From Roseiarcus sp963709655 (lineage in GTDB: Bacteria > Pseudomonadota > Alphaproteobacteria > Rhizobiales > Beijerinckiaceae): a DNA stretch of 64,000 nucleotides. A program made the translations under genes and the position numbers. The notes beneath the pieces are model-generated. The model was not told the DNA's origin. It was given only the letters and a program-made list of their open reading frames with translations, and made no database searches. The stretch lies in NCBI GenBank assembly GCA_963709655.1, contig CAVPXF010000023.1, positions 124,001-188,000 of the forward strand, read 5' to 3'. Numbering within the stretch: position 1 is the first letter of the stretch; each line of letters begins with the position of its first letter. Shown here in pieces: positions 9,569 through 18,170 of the stretch.

Positions 9569-11767
9569 TCAGGCGCGCCCGCGCGGCGCCACCGGGAAGG
9601 ACTCGTTCAACGCCTGCCCGCGCCCGGAAAGGCTGGGGTTCGTCTGGAAAAACTTGTGGGCGTTGAACGGCTCCTCGCCTTCCGCCCGGATGACGCGGAC
9701 GCTCGAGCCGTCGGGCAAAATCCGGAAGCTCTGCTCGTTGTCCCTCAGATTGGCTTCCATGATCTGATTGAGAACCTGCTCGTGCACCGTCGGATTGAGC
9801 AGGGGAACCAGGGCTTCGACGCGCCGGTCGAGGTTGCGCGGCATGAGGTCGGCCGAGGAGATGAACACCCGCGCTTTCGGATGCGGCAGCCCGTAGCCGG
9901 CGCCGAAGGCGTAGATGCGGGAATGCTCGAGAAACCGTCCGACGATCGACTTGGCCTTGATGGTCTCCGACAGGCCGGGCACGCCGGGCCGCAGGCAGCA
10001 GATGCCCCGCGCCACAATGTCGATCTGCACGCCGGCCTGGCTTGCGACATAGAGCGCGTCGATGATCTCGGGATCGACCAGCGCATTGCACTTGAGCCAG
10101 ATCCGCGCCGGCTTGCCGAGCGCGGCGTGGTCCACCTCGTCGGCGATGCAGCGCAACAGCGTCTTCTTGAGCGAGATCGGCGAGATCGCCATCTGCTCGA
10201 GCCCGTCCGGCTCCGCATAGCCCGTGATGAAATTGAAGATCCGCGCGACGTCCCGGCCGATCGCCGGCTCGGCGGTGAAGAGGGAGATGTCCGTATAGAT
10301 CTTGGCGGTGACCGGGTGATAATTCCCAGTCCCGAGGTGGCAGTAGTTGACCAGCGCGCCGCCCTCCCGGCGCACCACCATCGAGAGCTTCGCGTGGGTC
10401 TTGAGCTCGATGAAGCCATAGACGATCTGTGCGCCGGCGCGCTCGAGATCGCGCGCCAGGCGAATGTTGGCCTCCTCGTCGAAGCGCGCCTTGAGCTCGA
10501 CCAGCGCCGTCACCGACTTGCCCGCTTCGGCCGCCTCGACCAGCGCGCGGACGATCGGGCTGTCGGCCGAAGTGCGATAAAGCGTCTGCTTGATCGCCAC
10601 GACATTGGGATCGCGCGCCGCCTGGTTGAGGAACTGAACCACCACGTCGAACAATTCGTACGGGTGATGGACCACTAGGTCTTTCTGCCGGATGGCGGCG
10701 AAACAGTCGCCGCCATGCTCCTTCACCCGCTCGGGAAAGCGCGGCTTGTACGGCGGAAACTTCAATTCGGGCCGGTCGATGGCGACGAGCTGCGACAGTT
10801 CGTTGAGCGCGAGCGCGCCATCGATCAGGACGATGCCGGACGGCACGACGTCGACGTCGCCGGCGACGAAGGCGCGCAACGATTCCGGCATGCTCGCCTC
10901 GATCTCGAGCCGGATCACCGAGCCGCGACGGCGGCGCTTCAGCGCACTCTCGTAGAGGCGGACGAGGTCTTCGGCCTCTTCCTCGACCTCGATATCGCTG
11001 TCGCGAATGACCCGGAACGCCCCCTCGCCGAGCACCTCGAAGCCCGGAAACAGGAGGCTGATGAAGGCCACGATCAGGCGATCGAGCGAGACGAAGCGCG
11101 CCGTCACGCCGAGCGGGCCGTCCGGCAGGCGGACGAAACGCTCGACGCTGCTCGGAATGCGCACGAGCGCGCTCATCGTCCGTCCGTCCTGCGGATTGAG
11201 CAGTTCGAGCGCCAGCGTGAACCCGAGATTGGGGATGAAGGGGAACGGATGGGCCGGATCGACGGCGAGCGGCGTCAGGATCGGGAAGACATGCTGCAGG
11301 AAGTAATCCTGCAGCCAGTCGCGCTCCCGGCGGGTCAGATCGGCGACGTCGAGAAGGACGATGCCGCTGGTCGCGAGCTCCCTGCGCAACGTGCGCCACC
11401 GCTCCTGCTGGGAAGCCACCAGCGCCGCCACCCGTTCGCCGATCCGCTCGAGCTGCTCGGCCGGAGTGCGGCCGTCCGCGGAGATCTCGGCGACCCCGGA
11501 GAGCACCTGTCCGACCAGGCCCGCGACGCGGACCATGAAGAATTCGTCGAGATTGTTGGCGGAGATCGAGAGGAACCGCAGTCTTTCGAGCAGGGGATGG
11601 TTCGGGTTCGCTGATTCCTCCAGCACGCGCCGGTTGAATTCGAGCCAGGACAGCTCGCGATTGATGAACCGGTCCGGGGAGGACATCAGCGGCGAGGGAG
11701 CCAAGGGTTCCGCCACAGCTTCCAGGGTGTCCGTTTCCACGTGTTTCATGGCAACGCTTTGCGCCAC
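9569..11767 (-). CDS. ppk: Polyphosphate kinase 1
   Basis: This 732-residue PPK1 reversibly makes polyphosphate from ATP. The N-terminal domain starts at RFINRELSWLEFNRRVLEE, followed by the head domain and two phospholipase-D-like catalytic domains. The autophosphorylated histidine is in LKTHAKLSMV (about residue 458), and YCHLGTGNYHPVTAKIYTD follows directly. The ATG at 11767 gives a short acidic leader; a second ATG six codons later is also possible. It lies 63 bp after purN and 50 bp before ppx on the same strand, so polyphosphate synthesis and breakdown are encoded together. Confidence 0.96.
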   Translation of the reverse strand: MAQSVAMKHVETDTLEAVAEPLAPSPLMSSPDRFINRELSWLEFNRRVLEESANPNHPLLERLRFLSISANNLDEFFMVRVAGLVGQVLSGVAEISADGRTPAEQLERIGERVAALVASQQERWRTLRRELATSGIVLLDVADLTRRERDWLQDYFLQHVFPILTPLAVDPAHPFPFIPNLGFTLALELLNPQDGRTMSALVRIPSSVERFVRLPDGPLGVTARFVSLDRLIVAFISLLFPGFEVLGEGAFRVIRDSDIEVEEEAEDLVRLYESALKRRRRGSVIRLEIEASMPESLRAFVAGDVDVVPSGIVLIDGALALNELSQLVAIDRPELKFPPYKPRFPERVKEHGGDCFAAIRQKDLVVHHPYELFDVVVQFLNQAARDPNVVAIKQTLYRTSADSPIVRALVEAAEAGKSVTALVELKARFDEEANIRLARDLERAGAQIVYGFIELKTHAKLSMVVRREGGALVNYCHLGTGNYHPVTAKIYTDISLFTAEPAIGRDVARIFNFITGYAEPDGLEQMAISPISLKKTLLRCIADEVDHAALGKPARIWLKCNALVDPEIIDALYVASQAGVQIDIVARGICCLRPGVPGLSETIKAKSIVGRFLEHSRIYAFGAGYGLPHPKARVFISSADLMPRNLDRRVEALVPLLNPTVHEQVLNQIMEANLRDNEQSFRILPDGSSVRVIRAEGEEPFNAHKFFQTNPSLSGRGQALNESFPVAPRGRA

Positions 11768-11830
11768 GTCAATCTCCAGCTTTCAAACGCCCGCGATTGT
11801 GACGGAAATCGTGAGCCGCGCCAAGGCGGC

Positions 11831-12433
11831 TCACCCGATCGCACGGCCGGCCGTGCGCACGGCGCGGGCGACCGCGTCGAGCGCCTGCGGATAGATGCGG
11901 TGCTCCTCGATGAGCACCCGACCTGCGAGCCTGTCGGCGTCGTCGCTAGGCAGCACGGGGACTCGCGCCTGGGCGACGATCGGCCCCGCGTCGAGATGGG
12001 CGGTGACGAAATGGACCGTGCAGCCGTGTTCGGCGCGCGCTTCGGCGAGCGCCCGCTCGTGGGTGTGAAGGCCCCTGAGGTCGGGCAACAGCGAGGGATG
12101 GATGTTGAGGATCCGCCCGCGCCACCGCTCGACAAAGGCGGCGCTCAGAATGCGCATGAAGCCGGCGAGGCAGATGAGTTCGACGCCCGCCCCCATGAGC
12201 GCCGTCGTCACCGCCGCCTCGAACTCCGGCTTGCCGGCAAACCCTCGAGTGTCCAGCGCTTCGGCGGCCACGCCCGCGGCGCGCGCGGCTTCGAGCCCGG
12301 CCGCCTGCGGCTTGTCGGACAGCACAAGCGCGATTTCGGCCGCAAAATCGCGCCCGCGCGCGGCCTCGATCAGCGCGCTCATGTTGGAGCCGCGGCCGGA
12401 AATCAAGACGCCCGTTCTCACCCGTCCCGTCAT
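11831..12433 (-). CDS. purN: PurN, phosphoribosylglycinamide formyltransferase
   Basis: This 200-residue enzyme transfers a formyl group from 10-formyl-tetrahydrofolate to GAR, the third step of purine synthesis. The phosphate loop ISGRGSNMSALI is at residues 11-22, and the catalytic stretch is LNIHPSLLPDLRGLHTHERAL, with the usual Asn-His pair followed by VTAHLDAGPIV containing the catalytic aspartate. Its ATG overlaps the purM stop (ATGA, 12430-12433), so the two are translationally coupled. Length is typical of the glycine-rich PurN family. Confidence 0.95.
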   Translation of the reverse strand: MTGRVRTGVLISGRGSNMSALIEAARGRDFAAEIALVLSDKPQAAGLEAARAAGVAAEALDTRGFAGKPEFEAAVTTALMGAGVELICLAGFMRILSAAFVERWRGRILNIHPSLLPDLRGLHTHERALAEARAEHGCTVHFVTAHLDAGPIVAQARVPVLPSDDADRLAGRVLIEEHRIYPQALDAVARAVRTAGRAIG

Positions 12434-13494
12434 AGCTTCAGCCGCCCCCGCATGGTCACCCGCGGCCCGTCCGACAGTTCGAGCCGCCCGATCGGGACCG
12501 GCCCCAGACCTGCGCGCTCGAGCGCCTTTCGCGCCTCCTCCTCGCGCTCCGACGCGACGAACGCGGCCATGCCGAAACCGCAGTTGAACGTCCGCAGCAT
12601 TTCGGCGTCCGACACCGCGCCGACCGCCGCGAGCCAGGAAAACACCGGCGGCGGCGCGAAGGCGTCGAGGTCGAGCGCGACCATGAGCCCCGCGGGCAGC
12701 ACGCGCGGCAGATTGTCCGGATAGCCGCCGCCGGTAATATGGGCGAGCGCCAGCACCCCTGTCGTCTCATTGAGGACCTCGAGCAGCGGCCGCACATAGA
12801 GCCGGGTCGGCGTGAGCAGCGCCGCGGCGAGCGAGCGCGACGGCTCGAACGGCGCGGGCTTCTCCCAGCCGATGCCGGAAACCGAGACGATCCGCCTCGC
12901 CAGGGAGAAGCCGTTCGAGTGAACGCCCGAGGACGGCAGTCCGAACACGACGTCGCCGGCCTTGAGCCCGCCCCGCGGCAGGAGCGTTCCACGCTCGGCG
13001 GCGCCGACCGCGAACCCGGCGAGGTCGAAGTCGCCGTCGGCATAGAGGCCAGGCATCTCCGCGGTTTCGCCGCCGATCAGCGCGCAGCCGGATTCGGCGC
13101 AAGCCTCGGCGATCCCCTTGACGACCGCCGCCGCGACCCGTTCGTCGAGCTTGCCGGCCGCGAAATAGTCGAGGAACAGCAGCGGCTCCGCCCCCTGGAC
13201 GACGATGTCGTTGACGCACATCGCCACCAGGTCGGTCCCGATCGTGTCGTAGATGCCGCTCTCGATGGCGATCTTCACCTTGGTGCCGACCCCGTCGTTG
13301 GCGGCGACCAGAATGGGGTCGGCGAAACCGGCCGCGCGGAGATCGAAAAGGCCGCCGAAGCCGCCAAGCTCGGCGTCCGCGCCCGGACGGCGGGTGGCCC
13401 GCGCCAGCGGCTTGATAAGGTCGACGAGACGATTGCCCGCGTCGATGTCGACGCCAGCGTCGGCATAGGTGAGAGGTTTGCGAGTTTCGGGCAT
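12430..13494 (-). CDS. purM: PurM, phosphoribosylformylglycinamidine cyclo-ligase
   Basis: This 354-residue AIR synthetase closes the imidazole ring in purine synthesis using ATP. The N-terminus LTYADAGVDIDAGN and the stretch VAANDGVGTKVKIAIESG carry the conserved substrate- and nucleotide-binding residues. IGGETAEMPGLY and SSGVHSNGFSLAR are further family signatures, and AHITGGGYPDNLPRVLP lies in the C-terminal domain. It heads a minus-strand run purM-purN-ppk-ppx. It is divergent from the phosphatidyltransferase gene at 13730, and the 235 bp between them should hold both promoters. Confidence 0.96.
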   Translation of the reverse strand: MPETRKPLTYADAGVDIDAGNRLVDLIKPLARATRRPGADAELGGFGGLFDLRAAGFADPILVAANDGVGTKVKIAIESGIYDTIGTDLVAMCVNDIVVQGAEPLLFLDYFAAGKLDERVAAAVVKGIAEACAESGCALIGGETAEMPGLYADGDFDLAGFAVGAAERGTLLPRGGLKAGDVVFGLPSSGVHSNGFSLARRIVSVSGIGWEKPAPFEPSRSLAAALLTPTRLYVRPLLEVLNETTGVLALAHITGGGYPDNLPRVLPAGLMVALDLDAFAPPPVFSWLAAVGAVSDAEMLRTFNCGFGMAAFVASEREEEARKALERAGLGPVPIGRLELSDGPRVTMRGRLKL

Positions 13495-13729
13495 CGCGGT
13501 TCCAGGACCAGGGGCGTCGCGACGGCGTAATCGCTCGGCCGGCGAGGCGCAAGCGCGACCGACCGAGGCGGTTTCCCAACTCGCGCCCTGTCATGATAGC
13601 GTTCTTCGCCGACCGGCGCCCGGAATCGGGGAGGTTTTTAACGGCCGGCCGCGGCCTTGGGGGACGACCAGCCAGACAGGGTCCGCGCATCTGGACTTCG
13701 GCCCCCGGCGCCGGAGATGGCAGGAGTGC

Positions 13730-14284
13730 ATGGATTTCTCCCAGATCGCCAAAAACATCCCCAACCTCATCACGTTGGCGCGGATGCTGATGACGCCGAT
13801 CGCCGTCGCGATGATCGTGTCCGACCGCTATCTTGCGGCGTTTCTGACCTTTCTGCTGGCCGGCGTTTCCGACGGGGTCGACGGTTTCATCGCGCGTCAA
13901 TTCCATCTGCGCACCGAGCTTGGCGCCTATCTCGATCCGCTGGCGGACAAGGCGCTCCTGATCTCGATCTATGTCGCGCTGGCGATTTACGGCGAGCTGC
14001 CGGCCTGGGTCACGATCGCCGTGGTTTCGCGCGACGTGATGATTCTGGTCGCGGTGATCGTGTCGTGGCTCCTCGACAAGCCGGTCGAGATCCGCCCGGT
14101 CTGGGTGTCCAAGCTCAACACGACCGCCCAGATCGCGCTTGCCGGCTTCGCGCTCGGCGCGCGCGCCTATGGCGTCAGCCCCTACCCTCTCCAGACCGCG
14201 CTCGAATGGACGGTCGCGGCCACCACCCTGGCCTCGGGCGGCGTTTATGTCGCCCAGTGGCTCGATCACATGACGCGCCAATGA
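13730..14284 (+). CDS. CDP-alcohol phosphatidyltransferase (PgsA-like)
   Basis: This 184-residue integral membrane enzyme contains the CDP-alcohol phosphatidyltransferase motif SDGVDGFIARQFHLRTELGA followed by YLDPLADK, which supplies the metal- and CDP-binding aspartates. About five to six hydrophobic helices are visible. It most likely makes phosphatidylglycerophosphate or cardiolipin from CDP-diacylglycerol. The frame is open further upstream, but the ATG at 13730 with AGGAG just before it gives the natural N-terminus MDFSQIAKNIPNLITLARM. It overlaps the next gene by 4 bp (ATGA). This gene next to a PerM-like permease and hdaA is a standard alphaproteobacterial cluster. Confidence 0.88.
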   Translation: MDFSQIAKNIPNLITLARMLMTPIAVAMIVSDRYLAAFLTFLLAGVSDGVDGFIARQFHLRTELGAYLDPLADKALLISIYVALAIYGELPAWVTIAVVSRDVMILVAVIVSWLLDKPVEIRPVWVSKLNTTAQIALAGFALGARAYGVSPYPLQTALEWTVAATTLASGGVYVAQWLDHMTRQ

Positions 14285-14706
14285 CCCAATCCGTCGACGC
14301 CTTCTCCCTTCTGGTTCCGAGCTACGAGGAGGGGCTCGCCTTCTTCCGCGACGCGCTCGGCTTTTCAGTCGTCGAGGACGAGGCGCTCGGAGGCGACAAG
14401 CGCTGGGTGGCCGTCGCCCCGGCCGGCCGGCGCGGGGCCAAAATCGTGCTCGCCGTTCCGAGCGACGAACGGCAACGGGCGCGCGTTGGCGATCAGACCG
14501 GCGGACGGGTCGGATACTTCCTTCAGACCCGCGACTTCGATAGGGATTACCGAGTTCTGAGGGCGCGCGGCGTACGCTTCCTGGAAGCGCCCCGTCGCGA
14601 GCCCTATGGGATCGTCGCCGTCTTTTCCGACCCTTGGGGAGGCAAGTGGGACCTCATCCAGCCGATCCGCGCCGCCGACGCGCCTAACGTGAGACGATCG
14701 CCTTGA
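14281..14706 (+). CDS. VOC-family (glyoxalase/bleomycin resistance) protein
   Basis: This 141-residue single-domain protein of the vicinal oxygen chelate fold has the paired beta-alpha-beta-beta-beta modules. The visible blocks are SYEEGLAFFRDALGFSVVED, RRGAKIVLAVPSD, GRVGYFLQTRDFDRDYRVL and the ending AVFSDPWGGKWDLIQP. Metal or substrate cannot be assigned from sequence. Start and stop overlap both neighbours by 4 bp, placing it inside the phosphatidyltransferase-permease-hdaA operon. It is an unusual extra member of that cluster, and its role there is unknown. Confidence 0.85.
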   Translation: MTQSVDAFSLLVPSYEEGLAFFRDALGFSVVEDEALGGDKRWVAVAPAGRRGAKIVLAVPSDERQRARVGDQTGGRVGYFLQTRDFDRDYRVLRARGVRFLEAPRREPYGIVAVFSDPWGGKWDLIQPIRAADAPNVRRSP

Positions 14707-15809
14707 GTATCGAGCGTCAGATTCTGTTCTGGGGCATCCTTCTCGGGGCGCTCGGCTACGCCCTGAACCTGCTCGGTTCGACCGTCGCCCCTTTCGCCGC
14801 CGGAATCGCGCTCGGCTACCTCCTCGACCCGCTGGTCGGCAAGCTCGAGAAACTGGGGCTCAATCGCCTCGGCGCGGCGCTGATCATTCTGGTGGCGTTC
14901 GCCGCCACGTTCGCGCTCGTCCTCATCGTGGTCGCGCCGATCCTCGGCAACCAGCTCATCAACTTCACCCTAAAACTTCCCGGCTACGCGATGAGCCTTC
15001 AGTCGCTGGCGCTGAACGAAGGGGTCACGCTGACCCAGAAATATCTGGGACGCTGGATCGACACGCTCGGCCTCGGCCAGCAGCTCTCGTCCGGCCAGAT
15101 CCAGAAATCGATCGGCGACTTCGTCGCGCAAGGGGCGCAATGGCTCGTCAACGCTCTGCGTGGGCTGGTGTCCGGCGGCGCTGCGGTGTTCAATTTTTTC
15201 TCGGTGCTGATCATCACGCCGGTCGTCGCTTTCTACATTCTGATCGACTGGGAGCGGATGGTCGCCGAGATCGACAGCTGGCTGCCGCTCGACCATCGCA
15301 ACTCCTTGCGCAAGATCGCGCGCGAGATCGATGGCGCGCTCGCCGGGTTCATTCGCGGCCAGTCGCTGGTGTGCCTGTTTCTCGGGCTGTGGTACGGGAT
15401 CGGCCTGACGCTCGTCGGACTCGATTTCGGCTTCCTGATCGGCGTCATCGCCGGCGTTTTGAGTTTCGTCCCCTATGTCGGCTCGCTGATCGCGCTCGTC
15501 CTTTCGATCGCCGTGTCGCTCGTGCAGGGCTGGCCGAGTCTGAAGCTGTTCTTCATGGCGCTCGGCGTGGTGGTCGCGGGGCAGTTTCTCGAGGGCAACG
15601 TCATCTCGCCCAAGCTCGTCGGCGAATCGGTCGGGCTGCACCCGGTCTGGTTGATGTTCGCCCTCTTGGCCTTCGGCCAGCTTTTCGGCTTCGTCGGGCT
15701 CGTCATCGCGGTGCCGACCGCCGCCGCCATCGGCGTGGTCATGCGCCATCTGATCGGGCTCTACCTCAAGAGCCCCTTCTATCTGGGCCGGGCGGCCAGG
15801 AAACCATGA
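14703..15809 (+). CDS. AI-2E family (PerM/UPF0118) membrane transporter
   Basis: This 368-residue membrane protein has about eight predicted helices and the family landmarks GIALGYLLDPLVGKLEK near the N-terminus, TPVVAFYILIDWERM mid-protein and GQFLEGNVISPKLVGESVGLHPVWL near the C-terminus. The translation start is a TTG at 14703 overlapping the stop of the VOC gene. Members range from autoinducer-2 exporters to cation/proton antiporters, so no substrate is claimed. Its stop codon is followed by the hdaA ATG within the overlap (15806-15809), so hdaA is translationally coupled. Confidence 0.9.
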   Translation: MSIERQILFWGILLGALGYALNLLGSTVAPFAAGIALGYLLDPLVGKLEKLGLNRLGAALIILVAFAATFALVLIVVAPILGNQLINFTLKLPGYAMSLQSLALNEGVTLTQKYLGRWIDTLGLGQQLSSGQIQKSIGDFVAQGAQWLVNALRGLVSGGAAVFNFFSVLIITPVVAFYILIDWERMVAEIDSWLPLDHRNSLRKIAREIDGALAGFIRGQSLVCLFLGLWYGIGLTLVGLDFGFLIGVIAGVLSFVPYVGSLIALVLSIAVSLVQGWPSLKLFFMALGVVVAGQFLEGNVISPKLVGESVGLHPVWLMFALLAFGQLFGFVGLVIAVPTAAAIGVVMRHLIGLYLKSPFYLGRAARKP

Positions 15810-16495
15810 CCGAGCCGCGCCAGCTGACGCTCGACTGGCCGCATCGGCCGAGCTTTGCGGCCGAGGATTTTCTTCCCGCTCCTTCGAACCGCGAGGCGCT
15901 CGCCGCGATCAACCGGTGGCCGGACTGGCCGAGCCACATGCTGCTGCTGATCGGTCCGGAAGGGTCGGGCAAGAGCCATCTTGCCGCGCTGTGGGCGCAG
16001 AAATCCGCCGCCTGCGTGGTGTTCGGCGACAGGCTCGGCGACGCGGACATCGCGGCTTGCGCGGAACGCCCGGCGATCCTGATCGAGGATGCCGACCGGA
16101 TCGGCGCGGACGAGGAGCGGCTCTTCCACATCGTCAACGCGGCCCTGCAAGGCGACCGCTGGATGCTGATGACCGGGCGCAGGGCGCCCGACCTCTGGGA
16201 CCTCGGCACCCCGGACCTCTTGTCGCGTCTGCGCCTCGCGCCGCTCGTGCGCCTCGGCACGCCGGATCTCGAACTGACCGAGGCGGTCCTGTTCAAGCTC
16301 TTCAGCGACCGCCAGTTGGCGGTCGAGCCGCGGGTCGTCGCCTATATCGCCCCGCGCATCGAGCAGTCGCTGGCCGCGGCGCGCGCGACCGTCGCGGCGC
16401 TGGACGCCGAGGCGCTGGCGAGGGGCCGCCGCGTGACGCGCGCCATGGCGGCCGAGTTCTTGCGCGAAGCGCCGCCGGAGGACAAATCGTCGTAG
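15806..16495 (+). CDS. hdaA: HdaA, DnaA-related regulator of replication initiation
   Basis: This 229-residue AAA+ protein resembles the central part of DnaA without its DNA-binding domain. Walker A is GPEGSGKSHLA (50-60), and the Walker B-like stretch is PAILIEDADRIGADEERLF. The opening REPRQLTLDWP-type segment (here TEPRQLTLDWPHRPS) matches the clamp-binding peptide QL[S/T]LDL used by Hda to reach the DnaN sliding clamp. HdaA promotes ATP hydrolysis by DnaA and prevents re-initiation in Caulobacter. It ends the plus-strand operon and faces the toxin-antitoxin pair on the other strand. Confidence 0.92.
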   Translation: MTEPRQLTLDWPHRPSFAAEDFLPAPSNREALAAINRWPDWPSHMLLLIGPEGSGKSHLAALWAQKSAACVVFGDRLGDADIAACAERPAILIEDADRIGADEERLFHIVNAALQGDRWMLMTGRRAPDLWDLGTPDLLSRLRLAPLVRLGTPDLELTEAVLFKLFSDRQLAVEPRVVAYIAPRIEQSLAAARATVAALDAEALARGRRVTRAMAAEFLREAPPEDKSS

Positions 16496-16539
16496 CCCGG
16501 CCGCAAAGTTGCGATCGAACTGATTTGGCCTGAGTCGCA

Positions 16540-16860
16540 TTACGCAATGGCGTCCAGCCCCTTCGATCGAACCAGGGCCAGCAACTTCAGGGACGGGCCG
16601 CTCGGGCGCTTCACGCCGCGCTCCCAATCGCTGACAAGCTTCGTACGCACGTTGAGATGACGCGCAAGAACTGCCTGGCTCACGCGCTCGCGTACGCGCA
16701 ACGCCTGGATGTCCTCGCCGGAAAGCTCATCGACCTTGGTAAGGCAGAATGCATCGAGATCGCGCATCGTCGCCTTGTCGAGGGCGCCAACGCGGCGAAG
16801 CGCGGTTGCCGTCTTGTGCAACACCTCAAGACGGGGGTTGCGATAGTTAGTCTTTGTCAT
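16540..16860 (-). CDS. XRE-family antitoxin of a RelE/HigB-type toxin-antitoxin pair
   Basis: The 106-residue protein has a C-terminal helix-turn-helix, visible as SQAVLARHLNVRTKLVSDWERGVKRPSGPSL, typical of XRE antitoxins encoded downstream of RelE-type toxins (HigA, NadS). The first 45 residues probably cover the toxin. Its ATG lies inside the toxin gene (14-bp overlap), so expression is coupled. In such systems the antitoxin also represses its own promoter, and the likely operator is the palindrome at 17253-17271. The gene is convergent with hdaA, 44 bp away. Confidence 0.85.
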   Translation of the reverse strand: MTKTNYRNPRLEVLHKTATALRRVGALDKATMRDLDAFCLTKVDELSGEDIQALRVRERVSQAVLARHLNVRTKLVSDWERGVKRPSGPSLKLLALVRSKGLDAIA

Positions 16861-17227
16861 GGCGCATCACCTCCGTAAGTTCGCGAGCGTCGATCAGCGC
16901 GCCAAGCTGCTCTTCGGTCATCCCCGAATAGGCGCCGGCGACACGCCGCCAGAATTCCAGTTCATCGGGGCCGTTGTTGTCGCGCTCGTTCTTGGCGAAC
17001 CCGTAGACGAACACGGCGCGGCTCTTGGTCTTAATCGCCATCAACGTCCGATAGCCCCCTCGGCGGCCCTGGCCCTTGCGCGCAATGCGCTGTTTGATGA
17101 GCCCGCCGCCAAGATCCGCGTCAACGAGGCCTCCTTCGGCCCGATCAACCGCCTCGCAAAGCCGCTCGTCGTCAACGTCCTCACGACGCGAGAACCGCGC
17201 GAACTCCTTGGTTTTGAAGACCTTCAA
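16847..17227 (-). CDS. RelE/HigB-type toxin (DUF1044-like)
   Basis: The 126-residue protein resembles the RelE-superfamily group with the core LIKQRIARKGQGRRGGYRTL, MAIKTKSRAVFVYGFAKNERDNN and a helical tail. These are expected to be ribosome-dependent mRNA interferases. The N-terminal MKVFKTKEFARFSRREDVDDE is the usual first strand and helix. It precedes its XRE antitoxin and overlaps it, the toxin-first order of HigBA-like modules. It lies in a short accessory patch next to a second module (hicAB). Activity is inferred from family only. Confidence 0.85.
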   Translation of the reverse strand: MKVFKTKEFARFSRREDVDDERLCEAVDRAEGGLVDADLGGGLIKQRIARKGQGRRGGYRTLMAIKTKSRAVFVYGFAKNERDNNGPDELEFWRRVAGAYSGMTEEQLGALIDARELTEVMRHDKD

Positions 17228-17252
17228 TCCGCCCTCTCGGGAGACTTATATT

Positions 17253-17271
17253 TATCCCCCCTTGGGGGATA
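17253..17271. promoter_or_regulatory. Palindrome upstream of the RelE/XRE pair (likely operator)
   Basis: TATCCCCC (17253-17260) and GGGGGATA (17264-17271) form an 8-bp inverted repeat around a 3-nt centre, 26 bp before the toxin start codon. The spacing fits binding of an XRE antitoxin dimer over the promoter. The surrounding 30 bp are clearly more AT-rich than the chromosome. Confidence 0.6.
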
Positions 17272-17860
17272 TTTCAAGGATGAGCGACCGCAGCTGGCGT
17301 GCGAAAGCGCAGCGAACCCACGCCCCACGTCAAACGCGATAACAATCTGACGTATGTGCGACAATCTCGACGAGCGCGTTCGCCACGTCGATGGCTCTTC
17401 TCGTGAGGCGGAACGGCTGCGGGCGGCGCCAGTTGAAGAAGACAATCCCCTCCTCGTCCGACCCTCGCTCTCCGCCGGCGCGCGCCGGCCGGGATGGACG
17501 CCGCAAAAGCGGGCCCGCCCGACGGGGCCGCGACGGACCGTTCCGCCTGGAAGTGGTGGGTCGATGCGATCCTCGACGCCCGGCGCCAAGTCGATCAGGC
17601 GTCGGCGCAAGTCCGCTCGCGACGCTCCGCGACCGTCGGATCAACATTTCCTTCCGAAAATTCGAAGTCCGAGGTCACGTGAAACGGTTGGGGTCCGACC
17701 TATTTACGGTCGAAAGCGCAGTATTCACATAGAATATACGTATTAATGCGTCAGCGAGCGTTTTTGTGAGAGATTCGTGCGTGCCTCCTCGAACCGACGC
17801 GTGGGGCCCGTTCTGCAATCAATGATTTGGAACAAATTCTGCGACGATCCCAAGAGAAGC
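17272..17860. other. Intergenic stretch between two toxin-antitoxin modules
   Basis: About 590 bp without a convincing gene. On the minus strand a frame ending at 17330 contains FFNWRRPQPFRLTRRAIDVANAL (17340-17460 region), which has a protein-like look but no family match that I recognise and a low-complexity upstream part, so it may be a gene remnant. The section around 17700-17860 is AT-rich and leads into the hicA promoter. Confidence 0.4.
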
Positions 17861-17889
17861 TTGACATTCGGACAAAAATGTCCGATATG
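17861..17889 (+). promoter_or_regulatory. hicAB promoter with embedded operator
   Basis: A perfect -35 TTGACA (17861-17866) is followed at 17 bp by GATATG (17884-17889). Between them lies the exact palindrome TCGGACA-AAAA-TGTCCGA (17868-17885). Repressor binding there would block RNA polymerase directly. HicB antitoxins with a C-terminal DNA-binding domain autorepress in this way, so this is probably the HicB operator. Confidence 0.75.
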
Positions 17890-17913
17890 CGCTTCCATCT
17901 CAAGGAGGTCGGC

Positions 17914-18111
17914 ATGGCGAAGCGAGATAGCTTCCTAGCCGAGCTTCGGGACGAAGCGAAGGCGCGGGGCCTGAGCTTCAAGGTCTCTAAACGTCGAGGG
18001 AAAGGGAGCCACGCTTTAGTTCAGGTGGGAGACAATTGGACAACAGTCCCACACCGAGAGATCGACCCGAAGACGGCGCAAAAAATTCGGAAGGGTCTCG
18101 GCCTTACTTAG
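17914..18111 (+). CDS. hicA: HicA-family toxin
   Basis: The 65-residue protein has the double-stranded RNA-binding-like fold of HicA mRNA interferases: a helix, then FKVSKRRGKGSHALVQVGDN with the conserved Gly-Ser-His catalytic triplet, and TTVPHREIDPKTAQKIRKGLGL. The frame is open upstream, but the ATG at 17914 has a strong AAGGAGG at 17902-17908. It is followed 59 bp later by hicB with the same orientation, the classic toxin-first order. Promoter and operator lie just upstream. Confidence 0.9.
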   Translation: MAKRDSFLAELRDEAKARGLSFKVSKRRGKGSHALVQVGDNWTTVPHREIDPKTAQKIRKGLGLT

Positions 18112-18170
18112 GCCGGGATACCCCCGAAAGGCCGGATCGGGACATAAAGGAGAATAAAGGAGATTGGATT

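Noticed and set aside
8004..11399. A single 1131-codon minus-strand frame covering ppx and most of ppk
   Set aside because: Only the ppx part is real. Upstream of the ATG at 9518 it is an Arg/Ala-rich shadow of ppk, whose true frame gives a complete PPK1.
17354..17746. A 130-codon plus-strand frame in the gap between the toxin-antitoxin modules
   Set aside because: Low-complexity, basic composition with no recognisable fold and no ribosome binding site.
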